This document shows positions 22,946 to 34,020 of a stretch of 64,000 nt of DNA, in pieces (the stretch's first letter is position 1; each line of letters starts with the position of its first letter). The stretch is taken from the NCBI RefSeq assembly GCF_042477335.2, contig NC_091254.1, positions 99,473,001-99,537,000 of the forward strand. The letters run 5' to 3'. The position numbers were made by a program, and so were the translations under genes. Source of the stretch: Ovis canadensis (lineage: Eukaryota; Chordata; Mammalia; Artiodactyla; Bovidae). Below the pieces are notes generated by a model. The model saw nothing but the letters and a program-made list of their open reading frames with translations. It searched no databases and was not told where the DNA came from.

Positions 22946-22982
22946 CTCCAAGTCTCCCAGTGCGCGTGTGTGTGTGTGTGTG

Positions 22983-23185
22983 AGCTACTCAGTCGTGTTG
23001 CCTCTTTTTGACTCGATGGACTGTAGCCTGCCAGGCTCCTCTGTCCATGGGGATTCTCCAGGAAAGAATATTGGAGTGGTTTGCCGTTTTCTTTTCGAGG
23101 GGATCTTCCTATCCCAGGGATTGAACCCGGGCCTCCTGCCTTGACATGTGGATTCTTTACCGCCTGAGCCCCCAGGGCCACCTAG
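22983..23185 (-). mobile_element. Bov-tA SINE
   Basis: Antisense copy: 'ctcagtcgtgttgcctc', 'gccaggctcctctgtccatg', 'gattctccaggaaagaatat', 'attgaacccgggcctcc' and a diverged 'gcctgagcccccagggcc' head. A short GT run separates it from the previous SINE. Confidence 0.9.
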
Positions 23186-24770
23186 AGAGAGAGTTGTGTC
23201 ACGGTGGGTCAGCTCACACACCCTCGATCTGGCCAGGCAGGTCCGAGTCTGCAGGCTGGCCCGTCAGCCTGTGACCTCAGGTGGGAGCTCCCTGCCCGGG
23301 ATTGTCTGCTCCATCCTTAGGGAGACCTCAGTTCTGCTCTTAAGATCTTTCAACTAATTGGACCAGCCCCCACTCCCCATCAGAATTATCAAGGATAATC
23401 TGCTTAGTGCAATTGATTGCAGGTATTAACTGTATCCACGAAACACCTTCACAGCCACAGTGAGATCAGCCGTCTAGACTGACACCACGGTCCACCCCCG
23501 GTCAGAGGGCTGGCAGGCACCTCCTGCAGCCCTTCTTCATCTCCAGAGAAAGACAGGAGCACAGCCACACGTCTGCCCAACACGATGCAACCAGAAGCCT
23601 CTCTCCACAGAAGAGGGCGGAAGAATCTCGGGACTACGTCCATTTCTCTCCTTGACATCGCAGGACTTACGTCAGGAGAAACACAAAAGCGGTCACCCTG
23701 GTTTCTGCAACTGACCACATGGTCCTGCCTGCTATTTGCCGCCATTTTTCTCTGACCACCCTCTCTGGATTCCCCTTGCCCTCAGGAAGCCTCCCGGCTG
23801 ACCTCGCTCTTTACCTGGCAGGACAGCCCCAGGCTTCACCCCAGATAGTCTGAGCCGTTAGCAGGCCTGCCTGGACTGGGTGGCCACAGTTCTCAGGCGG
23901 CCTCACTCCCAGGACACGGAGATACTGAGAGACACCCAAGCCACCACCTGGGCTCCAGATACGGCCTTCCTCACCTCCACCAAGAGCAGCGGCCAGATTT
24001 CCCCCTGGCCGTCCCGATCACTCGCCCCAGCCAGGACAGGCTCTCCCTTCTTGCCTGTGGACTCGCAGGTATGAGGGGCTCCAAGTGGCCGGCGCAGCCA
24101 TCTCAACCTCAGGTCAAAGGAGCACTGTCCGTCTCCTGACGGAAGCATCCCTCCCGCCCGTGAGCGCTGATGTTATCAGGTCACCTGTGCTAACAGGGAG
24201 CTGCACGCCCACCGCCTGACTCAGCCACCAGAGAAGCGGCAGCAGCACCTCCGTGGGCACTGACGTGGAGCCTGTGAGGCTCTGGGGAGCCCCGCCCAGC
24301 CCGGCAGGGCACTGCCACCCAGCCGGCATTGTAACTGATCCTCCCGGAGGCCACGCCACGGCTCCAACTAGCCAGCTGCTCCCCGAGGGCCGGGACGCGG
24401 GGGCCGTGGGCCCACGCCCCGCCTTCCTGTGCAGTGAGCACCCTGATGGAAAGGGGCGGCGTGGAGCACCCAGCAGTGGCGGGGCGTCCTGCGCGGCCAT
24501 GGTCGGCGGCCTGGGCCGAAGGACTGCACGAAGCGAGGAAATCCATGACCAAAGTGAGCGCCCGTCCCACAGGGCGCTGCTCCCCCACGGCGGGCGTGGC
24601 CCAGCGCCACCGAGCTGCTGCCGGCTGGCTGCCGGGCCTCCCCCAGGAGCAGCGCCCGCCAGGCCCATCTCTGAGTGCCCGCCCCAGCCTGGGTTCCGAG
24701 CGTTGCTCTTTAGACTAGAACAGAAGACAGAGATCTCGAATGCAGTTCAAACTTGCTCAGCGAAACCAGG
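23186..24770. other. Unique sequence, CpG-dense 24330-24710
   Basis: The last 380 bp are CpG-dense (about 20 CpG in 24481-24660) and could be a small CpG island. Open frames overlap on both strands (longest about 180 codons) and none has a recognisable domain. Confidence 0.4.
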
Positions 24771-24936
24771 AAGTGAGGTATGAAAACACCGGAAGTGAGG
24801 CGTGAACCCACCAAGTGAGGCATGAAAAAAACGTGAGGCGTGAACCCACAATGTGAGGCGTGAACCCACCAAGTGAGGCGTGAACCCAGGAACTGAGGCA
24901 TGAAACCACAAAGTGAGGCGTGAACCCACAGTGAGG
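24771..24936. repeat. Minisatellite, 20-bp unit, about 8 copies
   Basis: The unit is gtgaggcgtgaacccaccaa with variants. Unit starts are spaced 22, 20, 18, 20, 20, 20, 20 and 18 bp apart. One junction (24788-24797) reads ACCGGAAGTG, a full ETS consensus. Confidence 0.93.
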
Positions 24937-25547
24937 AGGAGCAGCTCTGAGCCTCGCTGCAACCCTCCTGGGGCCTCGCTGCCCAGAAGCCACCCTTCCT
25001 GTCTCCTGCCGTCAGAGCCCTGATTTTTCTGAGTCAGCGAAACCCCTTGCTCTGGTAGGAGGCACGCTCTCACTCGGGTGCAGGAGATAAACGACGGCTG
25101 GAGTGAGCAGTCGTGGCCTCCCCTCTGCCAGGGCGCGACCTGAGGACCACCCATGGGCTGGTTCTGACCAGCAGCTGTGAGACAGAGTGGATAGACAGGT
25201 GTTCTGGGAAACATCTCCCTTCCAGATGAAAAGCCATCTCTTCACAAGGGAAAATTCCCCTCTCCATCGTCTCCTACTTTCCTGCTTGAGACACAGCAGT
25301 CTTTTGACCATAAGTCAACGAAATTAGGGAGAGAAAATACAAGCTCCAGAATACACTTCTGTGAATATTCATCACAGTCATTGATAAGAACAAAAATAAG
25401 GAAGGAAATTAGATGTTTAAAGGGATTAAAATATAGAGATATATCTATATGATGATATTATACAACCATAGACATACTTATTGGCAAGAAAACATTGTTA
25501 TGATCATTTGTTAGGGGACAAAATCAGGTTGCAAACAGTCTGTGCAT
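24937..25547. other. Unique sequence
   Basis: Nothing recognised. The last 200 bp are AT-rich with a degenerate ATAT stretch near 25430-25460. Confidence 0.4.
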
Positions 25548-25763
25548 GCAAGCATGCTCAGTCACTTCAGCCTGGTCCGACTCTCTGCAGCCCCATGGAC
25601 TGTAGCCCGCCAGGCTCCTCTGTCCATGGGACTCTCCAGACAAGCATACTGGAGTGGGTCGCCATGTCCTCCAGGGGATCTTCCCGACTCAGGGGTCGAT
25701 CCTGAGTCTCCTGTGTCTCCTGCATTGGAGGCGAATTCGTTACCACTGTGCCGCCTGGCAAGC
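25548..25763 (-). mobile_element. Bov-tA SINE
   Basis: Antisense copy: 'atggactgtagcccgccagg', 'gactctccagacaagcatac', 'tcctccaggggatcttccc' and the head 'accactgtgccgcctggc'. A few bases are missing in the 'ccatgccctcctccagg' region. Confidence 0.9.
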
Positions 25764-26102
25764 CACAGATAGTTGGTTGTGAATGTGAGTGAGTCTGTAT
25801 GAACAAGAAAGAAAGTGGGAGGTCACAGACCAACATGCCAACACAGGTGACCTTCCAACAGGGGAATTATGGGTAACTTTGTTTCTAAATGGAAGGAGAG
25901 AAAAGCCCTGTTTTCCCAACATTGTTGAGTCTTGGGCTCCACAGAACCACCTGCTAACAGGTGTTTCTGCATGAGCTAGCTAAATATCCATGCTACTTCC
26001 AACCCGGCAGTAATTTCTGGTATTTTCAGTTCAACACTTATGACACGCTGCACGTATTTCTGAAAGGGTTTCTTTCTCCTCAGCCACTAAAGGTGTCCTG
26101 CA
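25764..26102. other. Unique sequence
   Basis: Nothing recognised between the two SINEs. Confidence 0.4.
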
Positions 26103-26306
26103 GCCTCAGCTGTCTCGCCAGTAACGAGCCCCCCTGCCAGTGCAGGAGATGCAGAGACTCGGGTTTGATCCCTGGGTCAGGAAGAGCCCCTGGAGGCGGG
26201 CGTGGCAACCCACTCCAGCACTACCGCCTGGAGAGTCCCATGCACAGAAGAGCCTGGTGGGCTATAGCCCATGGGGTCACACAGAGTCGGACACGGCTGA
26301 GCTCAA
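26103..26306 (+). mobile_element. Bov-tA SINE
   Basis: Sense copy: head 'gtctcgccagtaacgagccc', 'gggtttgatccctgggtcag', 'gcaacccactccagcac', 'agagtcggacacggctgag'. Diverged by several substitutions from the common form. Confidence 0.88.
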
Positions 26307-26566
26307 CGTGAGGAGCAGCGGTCGGAGGGCACCTCGACAGGCGTGCTCACCTGGCGCCCTGACGCGCCCCGTCTCCTCTGGATCTCGCCTCTTCTCCGCG
26401 GCCTCTTCCTTCCTTTCCCAGGAGCACAGGGGCAGGGCCTTTCCTGTGTGTGCTCCCAGCCTCTGCTCTCCAGACTGCGGGCCCCTGGCCGGACAGAGAG
26501 CGCTGTGCACGCGAGAGTAACTCACACCCGTCTCCCTCCCTCCTCCCTGCAGCCTCCATTCCCCCA
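26307..26566. other. Unique sequence
   Basis: Moderately GC-rich; nothing recognised. The open frame that runs from here into the pyrimidine tract is a composition artefact. Confidence 0.4.
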
Positions 26567-27094
26567 CGCTCACTGCACCCTCCCCTCCCCTCCCCTCCCC
26601 TCCCCTCCCCTCCTATCTCCTCCCTCCTCCCCCTTCCCCTCCCCTCCCTCTTCCCCTCCCCTGCTCCTCCCCTCCTCTCCCCTCCCTCCTCCCCTCCTCT
26701 CTCTCCTCCCTCGTCCTGCTCCCCTCCCCTCCTCCTGCTCCCTTCCCCTCCTCTCTCCCCTCCCTTCCCCCTCCCCCTCCCCTCCCTCCTCCTCTCCCCC
26801 TCCTCCTTCTCCTCCCTCATCCCTTCCCTCTTCCTCCTCAAATCTTCTCCTCCCTCCTCCCCTCTCCCTTCCATCCTCCATGCCCTCCTCCATCCCTCCT
26901 CCATCCTCACTGCACCCTCTGTCCTCCTCCTCCCTTCTCCCTCCTCCCTGCCCTCCTCCCTTCCCCTCCCCTCCCTCCTCCTCCCCTCCTCCCGTCTCCC
27001 TCCTCCCTGCCCTCCTCCTCTCCCTCCTCCCTTCCCCTCCCCTCCCTCCTCCTCTCCCTTCTCCCTCCTCCCTCCCCTCCTCCCTCTCCCCAGG
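26567..27094. repeat. Long pyrimidine-rich tract (TCCCC/CTCC)n
   Basis: About 530 bp, overwhelmingly C and T on the plus strand, beginning with near-perfect TCCCC pentamers (26580-26612) and continuing as irregular CTCC and TCCT units with rare A or G. It leaves Pro/Ser-rich open frames on this strand and Gly/Glu/Arg-rich ones on the other, which are not genes. Confidence 0.93.
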
Positions 27095-27713
27095 GCCCCA
27101 GGCTCCTATCACTGTCAGATCCATATTCACACACTGTACTTTTCCCACTTACATTAAGGTGATTATTGCTCCCTCCTCCCTGCTTTTTCTTTGCTCTCTT
27201 CTTCCCCAAAAGGGAGGTAGGTGGGTATTAATACAAATATTCTTTATTATTTTGGCAAAGAAAACAAATGGGAATCAAGTAGTCTCCTTCCTGTCAGAGC
27301 GCTGATGAAGGGAAGCGTCAATAAACAGAACAGCCTCCTGAGCTGCTGGCTCGAGACCCTGCACAGGAAGTAGAATAAAGCAGACCCTGACGCGGAGAGA
27401 GATGCGGTGTGCTCACCCTGAGCTCAGGGTTGCACGGCCCCCCATGATGGCTCTTTGTCTGTTAACCGTTAGCTGAATGAAGACTGGTCCTAACTTGCTC
27501 AGGGTCCACCTGGAGCCCAGCTCCTGGCCCCGTGATGCCCTCGGCTCCTCCTCACCCCGTTCCCCTGCCTCCCTGATGTCACCCGGCCCTGTCCTCCTCT
27601 CACAGGTCCCTTCAAGGGACCACCTGCTCGACCCCAGGCATCTCCAGCCACGCGGACGCCACGTGCCCCGAGCGGCTTGCACACACGTGTGGGAAGGGAG
27701 ATGGAGGAGATGG

Positions 27714-27716
<3 letters not shown>
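27095..27716. other. Unique sequence
   Basis: No gene or repeat recognised. Confidence 0.4.

Positions 27717-27749
<33 letters not shown>
27717..27749 (+). repeat. (GA)n microsatellite
   Basis: A perfect run of about 16 GA units. Confidence 0.97.
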
Positions 27750-27751
<2 letters not shown>

Positions 27752-27917
27752 TTCGGGCAGAAATCCACCCCAGGATGTAAGCAGCTCTGCTCCTGCCTCC
27801 ACAAAGGCCCTGGGTGCTGATCTCAAGGAGCCTTGGGCAGAGGCCGGTCAGGACAGGAAACGCCATGCCTCAGAATGCGGGGCACCTGGGAAAGCAGCAT
27901 GAAGGCTGAATAGGGAG

Positions 27918-28095
27918 CTCGATCCCCCCGAGGCCCGACCCAGACCAGGCCCAGCTCCCCGCGAGGCCCGGCCCGGACCGGGGGCCCAGCTCCCTGCGAG
28001 GCCCGGCCTGGACGGGGGCCCGGCTCCCCCCGAGGCCCGGCCCAGACAGTGGGTCCGGCTCCCCCCGAGGCCCGGCCTGGACGGGGGCCTCCCCA
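27918..28095. repeat. GC-rich minisatellite, 33-35 bp unit, 5 copies
   Basis: The gaggcccg landmark starts at 27930, 27963, 27998, 28032 and 28067. Each unit has gaggcccggcc, a 'gacgggggccc' like part and 'agctcccc'. Units differ by a few bases and one-base indels. Confidence 0.93.
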
Positions 28096-28237
28096 CTTAG
28101 GCCGCTCCCGGGATCCCCTGGTGCTGGGCTGTTCCTGGGGTCACTGGGCAAAGCTGGCAGGAAGCGAGAGAGGAGACCCCAAACCCGGCTGTCCCTCCGT
28201 GCTCTCTCTACGCCCTCTGTGTCTGTATCACCGTGTC

Positions 28238-28345
28238 TACATCTCACCTACCTACCTACCCTGTCGCCTACTTATTATCCATATTCTAGCTGTTCGTCTA
28301 CCTAGTTACCTATCTTATCTCTATCTATCATATACCTGTCTATCT
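28238..28345 (+). repeat. Degenerate CTAC/TATC tetranucleotide repeat
   Basis: Runs of ctac, ttac and tatc tetramers broken by substitutions, so probably an old, no longer regular microsatellite. Confidence 0.75.
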
Positions 28346-29290
28346 ACCCCTCGGTCAGCACCCCTGAGAAGCCTCCCTGGTAGCTGACGCTGTGAGCGCT
28401 GCAGCTCCAGGCACACCCGTCCACTCTGCGAGCTGGCTAAAGTTCCGTGTGTCCCCCAGCTTTGTGGCCACATTGGGGTCACTGCTGTGGTTGGCGTCAC
28501 CCTTGGCTGCATGGAGGCCACAGGAACAAGCTCCAAAAGGCAGGAGCACGGCTGTGGGTCTGAGGTCCAAGTCCACCATCATGTAGCTGATGACGGATCA
28601 GTCCCTCCGCCTATAAAGCGAGGTTCCGGGACAGAGCTCCCTTTCCCTCTAAGCTGCCAGGACCCGACAATCTCGCTCTCAGGCTAAGCAGGTAAGCAAG
28701 TCCTCAGCAGCTTCACAGAAAACAAAGCGCACGGTGCGGACCGTGTTTAACAGAAAGGAGTCCCATTAGAAAGCGCCAGGGAGGGCTCCAGAGCCCAGCA
28801 TCACTGCATGACTCAGAAGGAGGAGCGAAGCTCTTCATCACGCACCCTCTGCTTCTCAGTCAGGCAACACTGCTTTTACTGTAGAGTAAGTTTTTCACAA
28901 ATATTCTGCCTAATATCCAACACTGAGGTCTCTAAAAACATCAAACCAACAAAATGAATTTCCAAGTTGGTTAAAAAAACCGCAGTCCTCAAACTAAATC
29001 GGCTAGTTTTCTCAAATCTCTTTGTAAAAGGTATTCAGTAAGTGCTGACAACTTGCTTGGGGCCCTGGAGTTCAGGGTCAGCAATGGCCTGAATCTGGGG
29101 TCTCCCAAGGTCTTGCCTGCTCCCCACCTCGGGGCCTGGCACCCCGCAGCCCATGGCCAAGGGCCCACTTGGTGTGTGTAGGCCCAGCCACACACACTGA
29201 AATGTGGAGGAAAAGAGCTTGGAGAAACTGCCACCAGAATCCTCATTTTTCGTAAGATTTATTTTATTTGCATTTATTTAGAAAGCCGCG
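28346..29290. other. Unique sequence
   Basis: Nothing recognised; 28860-28985 is AT-rich. Confidence 0.4.
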
Positions 29291-29318
29291 CCCCCCCCCC
29301 CCCACACACACACACACT
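29291..29318 (+). repeat. C-run joined to (AC)n
   Basis: Thirteen Cs followed directly by about seven AC units. Confidence 0.9.
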
Positions 29319-31129
29319 CAGGAGACCCACCTGTCAAATCCTTTGTCTGCCAGACCATTTCCAAAGGTGTGACCTGTTTTAAGAGAAGGTGAAATTTGAG
29401 GGCGAAAGCCCTGTAGAGCAGAAAGATCAAAGATGACTATTCATGTGTCAAAAAACATGCACTGCTTTACGGAAGATCCATTGCTGCGGTTTAAGCTCTG
29501 TGCAAATCCAGTGTGCTTTACATGCCTTTCAGTTAGAAGAATTGATTCACACTCACCTTCCTTTCCACTTTGGTTCACCTAAGGCGTGACGTGACCAAAG
29601 TCATTGCTCCCATTTTCCTTCTGGGGAGTCTCGGGTCTCCCTAGAGCTGGGCGCGCGGCGTCACGCTGGCAGTGAGCTGATGGCAGGCAGTCCTGTGAGG
29701 CCTTCCATGTCCTGCCAGCAGCAGGGAGGAAGTCACTGGCCTGTCCTTCCGCAAAGTGGGGACAGCCCTGCTGAGCGCACCGGCGTCTCAGGACGGTGCT
29801 GGCTTCACAAAGTGAGACAAGCAAGGCCCACCCCGACACGGACCGGAGCGTTCTGGAAACAAACGGGCCACCTGCTCGCAGTGGGTGCCCCTGCTCCCCC
29901 GGGCAGGGATTTGGGGTCACGGCGGCCCACAGCCGCTGCCCAAAGCACATGCCTTCCTGCCGCGTCCTCCCCTGAAATCTGTGTGACCCCTGCCCTGCCT
30001 CCTCAGCCCACATGGGTCCCAGGCCCGCTGCCCAGAGGCTGCAGGGAACAGACTGGGCCTTACCCGACGGGCCACACCACGGACCAGCACTGTTTCCCAC
30101 CATTAACTCAGTTAACTGGCGAGCCCCCTTTCCGTGGAGGCGGGAGGACCCCCACCCCTGAGCGACTGAAGAAGCCAGAGCTCCCCCATCTCCGTGACCT
30201 CTCCCGGGGACACAGTGGGGCAGGCCTGGCGGCCCTGGGTCCCATCCCCTGGATGCTGAGGCCGTGCTCTGACCACGTCAGAAAGGGCCCTCTTCCATTT
30301 CCAGCATCACAGGAGGAAGGGGCGCAGCATGGCTGCCTGCCAGCCGTGTGAGCAGCGGGACTCAGGGCAGGGGGGTGGGGGGGACGCGGGGCGCCAGGCC
30401 TCCCCCCGCCTCCGGAAAGACTCCAGCTCATCCGGCCTGCCTGGGGCCACTCCAAACGGCTCCTCCCGCTGGGCCCCTGACGGCCCATGTGCCCCCCGCT
30501 TGGTGGCCCCCGTGACTGTGCTTCTGGGAACAGTCCACCCACGCATGTCACAGCTGCTGTGGGGCAGGGGGAGCAGGGCAGGGCCGGGTGAGGACAGGCC
30601 CTCGGGGTCCCGGCAGGCAGGCTGCGCCGATGCTCGCCGGGGGTGGTCCCAGGGTCAGCGTGGACGCGCGCGTGGCGGAGGAGACGCGCTGCTGGAGTTC
30701 TCACTCATCAGCTCCCAAGCGCCTGTCAGTTTGCGCACAGTTGCTTCCGGGTCATCTCTCAGGAGCTCAGCTGCGCAGTGAAGGGCCGCCTCCACGCTGG
30801 GCTGCAGGGCTCAGACGGGGGACACGCAGGGGCGGGGACCTGTGACCAAGGACGCGGGCCGCTCCGCCACCCGCCCTCCTTCCAGTCCCAGCCCGGGACT
30901 CGGCTTCCTCAGCCCTGAGGGGTGAGGGCGAGTCCTCACCCCCATCCTCCACCCCAAGTCGGGCCTCTGTGGTCCTGAGAGCTCGGAAGGGCACGAGGTG
31001 AAGACGGAGGGGCTTTCCCGGGCTGACCCCGTGGGAAGGGCCCCGAGGGGGGTCCTTTGACCTTCCTCCCCCAGACCTCAAATCTGAGCCCCGCTGCTCA
31101 CCCCTCAACGCCTGCTCCTCCAAGCAGCC
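29319..31129. other. Unique sequence, GC-rich from about 29640
   Basis: CpG density is moderate (roughly 3-7 per 60 bp around 30360-30700). The overlapping open frames on both strands have no recognisable domain. No repeats recognised. Confidence 0.4.
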
Positions 31130-31410
31130 CCTGAGGCCTGTGCTGACGGCCGAGCGCCAGGCAGCCGGCAGGGAGGCCAGGCAGAGGGCCTCCGACATAG
31201 GGCGGGGCAGGTCCTGCGGGCGCCCCAGCGCCTCCCTTCCCCTCGCAGCCCTGCCGGCCGCAGGCCTCGGGACACGCGCCCCCAGGACGCCCACCGCCCA
31301 GCCCCGCTGGGCCTCCCCAGGCTGCGGGCCCCGGAAGACACTCGTCTGACAGGGTCAGTCCCGGGAGCAGGAACGCGTGACGGAGGCGCCCGGGGAGGAG
31401 GCGGGAGGAG
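31130..31410. promoter_or_regulatory. CpG-island-like block
   Basis: About 28 CpG were counted by hand over 260 bp, at about 70% GC, so observed/expected is near 0.9. No recognisable exon or core promoter motif. Confidence 0.4.
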
Positions 31411-31883
31411 ATGAGAGGCCATGCCTTGAGAAAGTTGTGCCCAGCAGAAAATCAGTCCCGGTGGCCCTCCCAGCCTCTTTGTCCCCCGTTTTCTGCCAAA
31501 GAGCAAACCCAGTTACTGACCTTTGTAGGACTGACAGCGGTGTCACACAGTCAGCTAGGGTGGGGCCCTGACCGTCCAGCTGCCCACCTGGCAACTTGCT
31601 CGTTGAAAACTCTTCGTTTAAAGAGAGAAACCGGCTTCTGAGGCGACGGCCGATAAGGCCTTTGCTGACAAAGAGAGATACCAGGTCCTGAGAGGCTCTG
31701 ATCCAGCGGCCCCAACCGGAGGCAGCATGGGGAGGGGCTGCTGAGGATGCAGCGTCTGCAGGAGGGGACCCGGGGCTCTGGCTCAGGAGGGCAGACACCG
31801 CGGGGTATCGAGCCAGCTCCACCCAGGGTGCAGGGCCAGGGCTGCCCGGGGCGGACCTTCCGGTGAAGGCCCTCACTCACTCG
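31411..31883. other. Unique sequence
   Basis: Nothing recognised. 'gtgtcacacagtcagctag' near 31540 is reminiscent of a MIR core but isolated. Confidence 0.4.
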
Positions 31884-31988
31884 CAGATGTGTGCACACGC
31901 ACTTGCACATACGTACACGTGTGCGCACACGTGCACTCACGCGTGCACACGCGTGCACTCCCGTGTTCACGCACACGCACACACGTCA
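31884..31988. repeat. Alternating purine-pyrimidine (CA/CG)-rich tract
   Basis: About 100 bp of tgtgcacacg, gcgtgcacac and similar units, nearly all alternating purine and pyrimidine with many CG steps, a composition prone to Z-DNA. Confidence 0.8.
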
Positions 31989-32050
31989 GGCCCTTCCCTT
32001 TACAAACGTCACTGCCGGGAAGGCCACCCCCCACCCCCAGCATCCTCAAA

Positions 32051-32162
32051 AGAAAGTGAAAGTGAAGTCGCTCAGTCGTGTCCAACTCTGTGCAACCACG
32101 CACGACCCCGTGGATTGTAGCCCACCATGCTCCTCTGTCCATGGGATTTTCCAGGCAAGAGT
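32051..32162 (-). mobile_element. Bov-tA SINE, 5'-truncated
   Basis: The tail side is intact ('gtgaagtcgctcagtcgtgt') but the element stops at 'ccaggcaagagt', so the tRNA-like head is missing. A perfect 12-bp duplication, agcatcctcaaa, flanks it at 32039-32050 and 32163-32174, which shows that truncation happened at insertion. Confidence 0.95.
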
Positions 32163-32174
32163 AGCATCCTCAAA

Positions 32175-34020
32175 GCACCACCTAAAAACACTCAGAAAAC
32201 CCTCTGACAGAAGGCGAAGGCCCTGTTTGTTGATTAAAAGAAAATGCGACTGACTTCTCTGGGGAGACACTGTGTCCATCACCGGTAAAAGCGCGTGTGG
32301 CGTTAACGAGCCTGCTGGTTCCAGAGCAGACAGACGCGGAGTGCCGGGACAGCGGCGCCGCGGAGCAGAGGGCCTCTCGACACGCGCCCCGCGCTCCCCC
32401 CTCCTCTGTGCTCGGCCTGCCGTGGAGCCAGACGCTCGTGGCTGGTCTCCGTATCAGCACTTTCTCCCAGATACGGTTTCTGCCCAAACGTAAGCCTGCA
32501 GAGCCAGGAGCCAGGCCCGGGGCGCAGGCAGGCCCGGGGCGCAGGCGGCAGCCTGAGAGCCTCGCGGGGGGCTGCGGGGGCGGGGCGCTGTCCTCCCCCA
32601 GCCACCCGGCGGGGACGTCAGGTCTGAGCCGTGCCCCTTCCGGGGGGTGGACAGGCCGGCTCAGGAAAGACACTGCTCACGTCCTTTTAAGTCCTGGAGG
32701 TTTTAGGGTGCCTCAGCCCCGCCCCCTCCGCGGCTCAGCGCACTGCTATCCTGTTGGCTGCGAGGCATCTGCGCATGAAAGGCGAGGTCGGAAAGGGGTG
32801 CTGACTGCCCGCCAAGCCCCAGGGGTCCCCTTTGTGTTGGCCCCTCTGACCTCCCGCCCCCGGTCTGTGGGAACCGCACAGAAGAACTCAGTGGAGAGTC
32901 AGGGGTGGCAGCCGGCTCCTAGTTGGCACTGTCCCGCAGGCTGCAAACGAGCTGACGCCTCCCGGGCCGCCCCGTCCTGGCCTCCTTCACGCTCTGCGGG
33001 TGAGACCAGGGGTTCCCCTGGGAATTGGCAGCCCCAGGGGGGTGGGGGGGTGCGTGCCCCAGGGCGTCCGAGGCCTGGCCTTCCCAGGAGTGGAGGAGGC
33101 AGCCCCTGCTTAGGGATGGGAAGATGGGGCTGAAACTCCGGCGGGAAAGGCAGCGTTCTCGGAAGCAAGTCTGCACAAACACGCAAGAATCATCTCGGGG
33201 TAAAGCTGAGGGTCGTCTGGAAGGGACCATTGTTCCCAGGCAGTGGGGCCTGTGTCTCCCGCCCGAGACTCCCCGTCTTCCTCACCTTCCTTTGATGGAG
33301 AATACAAGTTTTCAAGAAAATCTTAAAAGCCACGGATGAAAGAGCTCTTCAGCCTCAGGATGGTGTCCATAAGGAGATGGTTCCCCTTCAGACCCAGGAG
33401 CCCAAGTCCAGAGGCCCCGTCCCCCCAGTGGGCGCTCATCTAGTTCTTAGGAAAGGGAAACGCGTTTCCAGAAACATCATAACACCCACTGGTTTTCAGA
33501 AAAGAGAGGTGGGCTCTCAGTGCCCATTTATTTTTTGGTTTCTTTTTCTAAGAACACAGGTCATGACTCCACTTCAAATTACTAACTTGTGCGACTATGT
33601 TCCTTTACTTGGAATATTGATATTGAAAACCGATGTAAAGCCATTCATAAATTGAGAGAGACTTTATTTATGAAAAGACATTCATAAATCGAGAGGGACT
33701 TCGGGTAGTTTAGCTTGGATCTTTGTGTGCTGATAGCAAAATATCCTTTTCTCCCCTGAAAACAGGTATTTTGAAAAAGTAACTCAAAAGCCTTTTTAAC
33801 TTAAAAATAAGAAGGGGGCTCCGGCCCAGGGTTCCAGGCACGTGTGATGGTCACGGTGCCTAACCGCACCTGCCACCACCTGTGGCTGAGGGCCCACCGT
33901 CTCCTCTCGGGAAAACCCCTGCCCTCCGGGTCGGCTCGCTCTGTGTCTGCAGGGCACCCTCTGTGCTCCCGGAGAGCAGCATCGAGCCAGTCCGCTTTCA
34001 GGCATGACTTACAGAGGAAA
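32175..34020. other. Unique sequence, CpG-dense 32330-32650
   Basis: A CpG-dense block at 32330-32650 includes a 17-bp direct duplication near 32513-32546. The 278-codon open frame at 32297-33133 has no recognisable domain. A 23-bp repeat (2 mismatches) occurs at 33642-33664 and 33679-33701. Confidence 0.45.

Noticed and set aside
26343..27305. 320-codon plus-strand open frame, rich in Pro, Ser and Leu
   Set aside because: It is created by the pyrimidine-rich tract; all three plus frames give the same kind of low-complexity peptide, and there is no domain.
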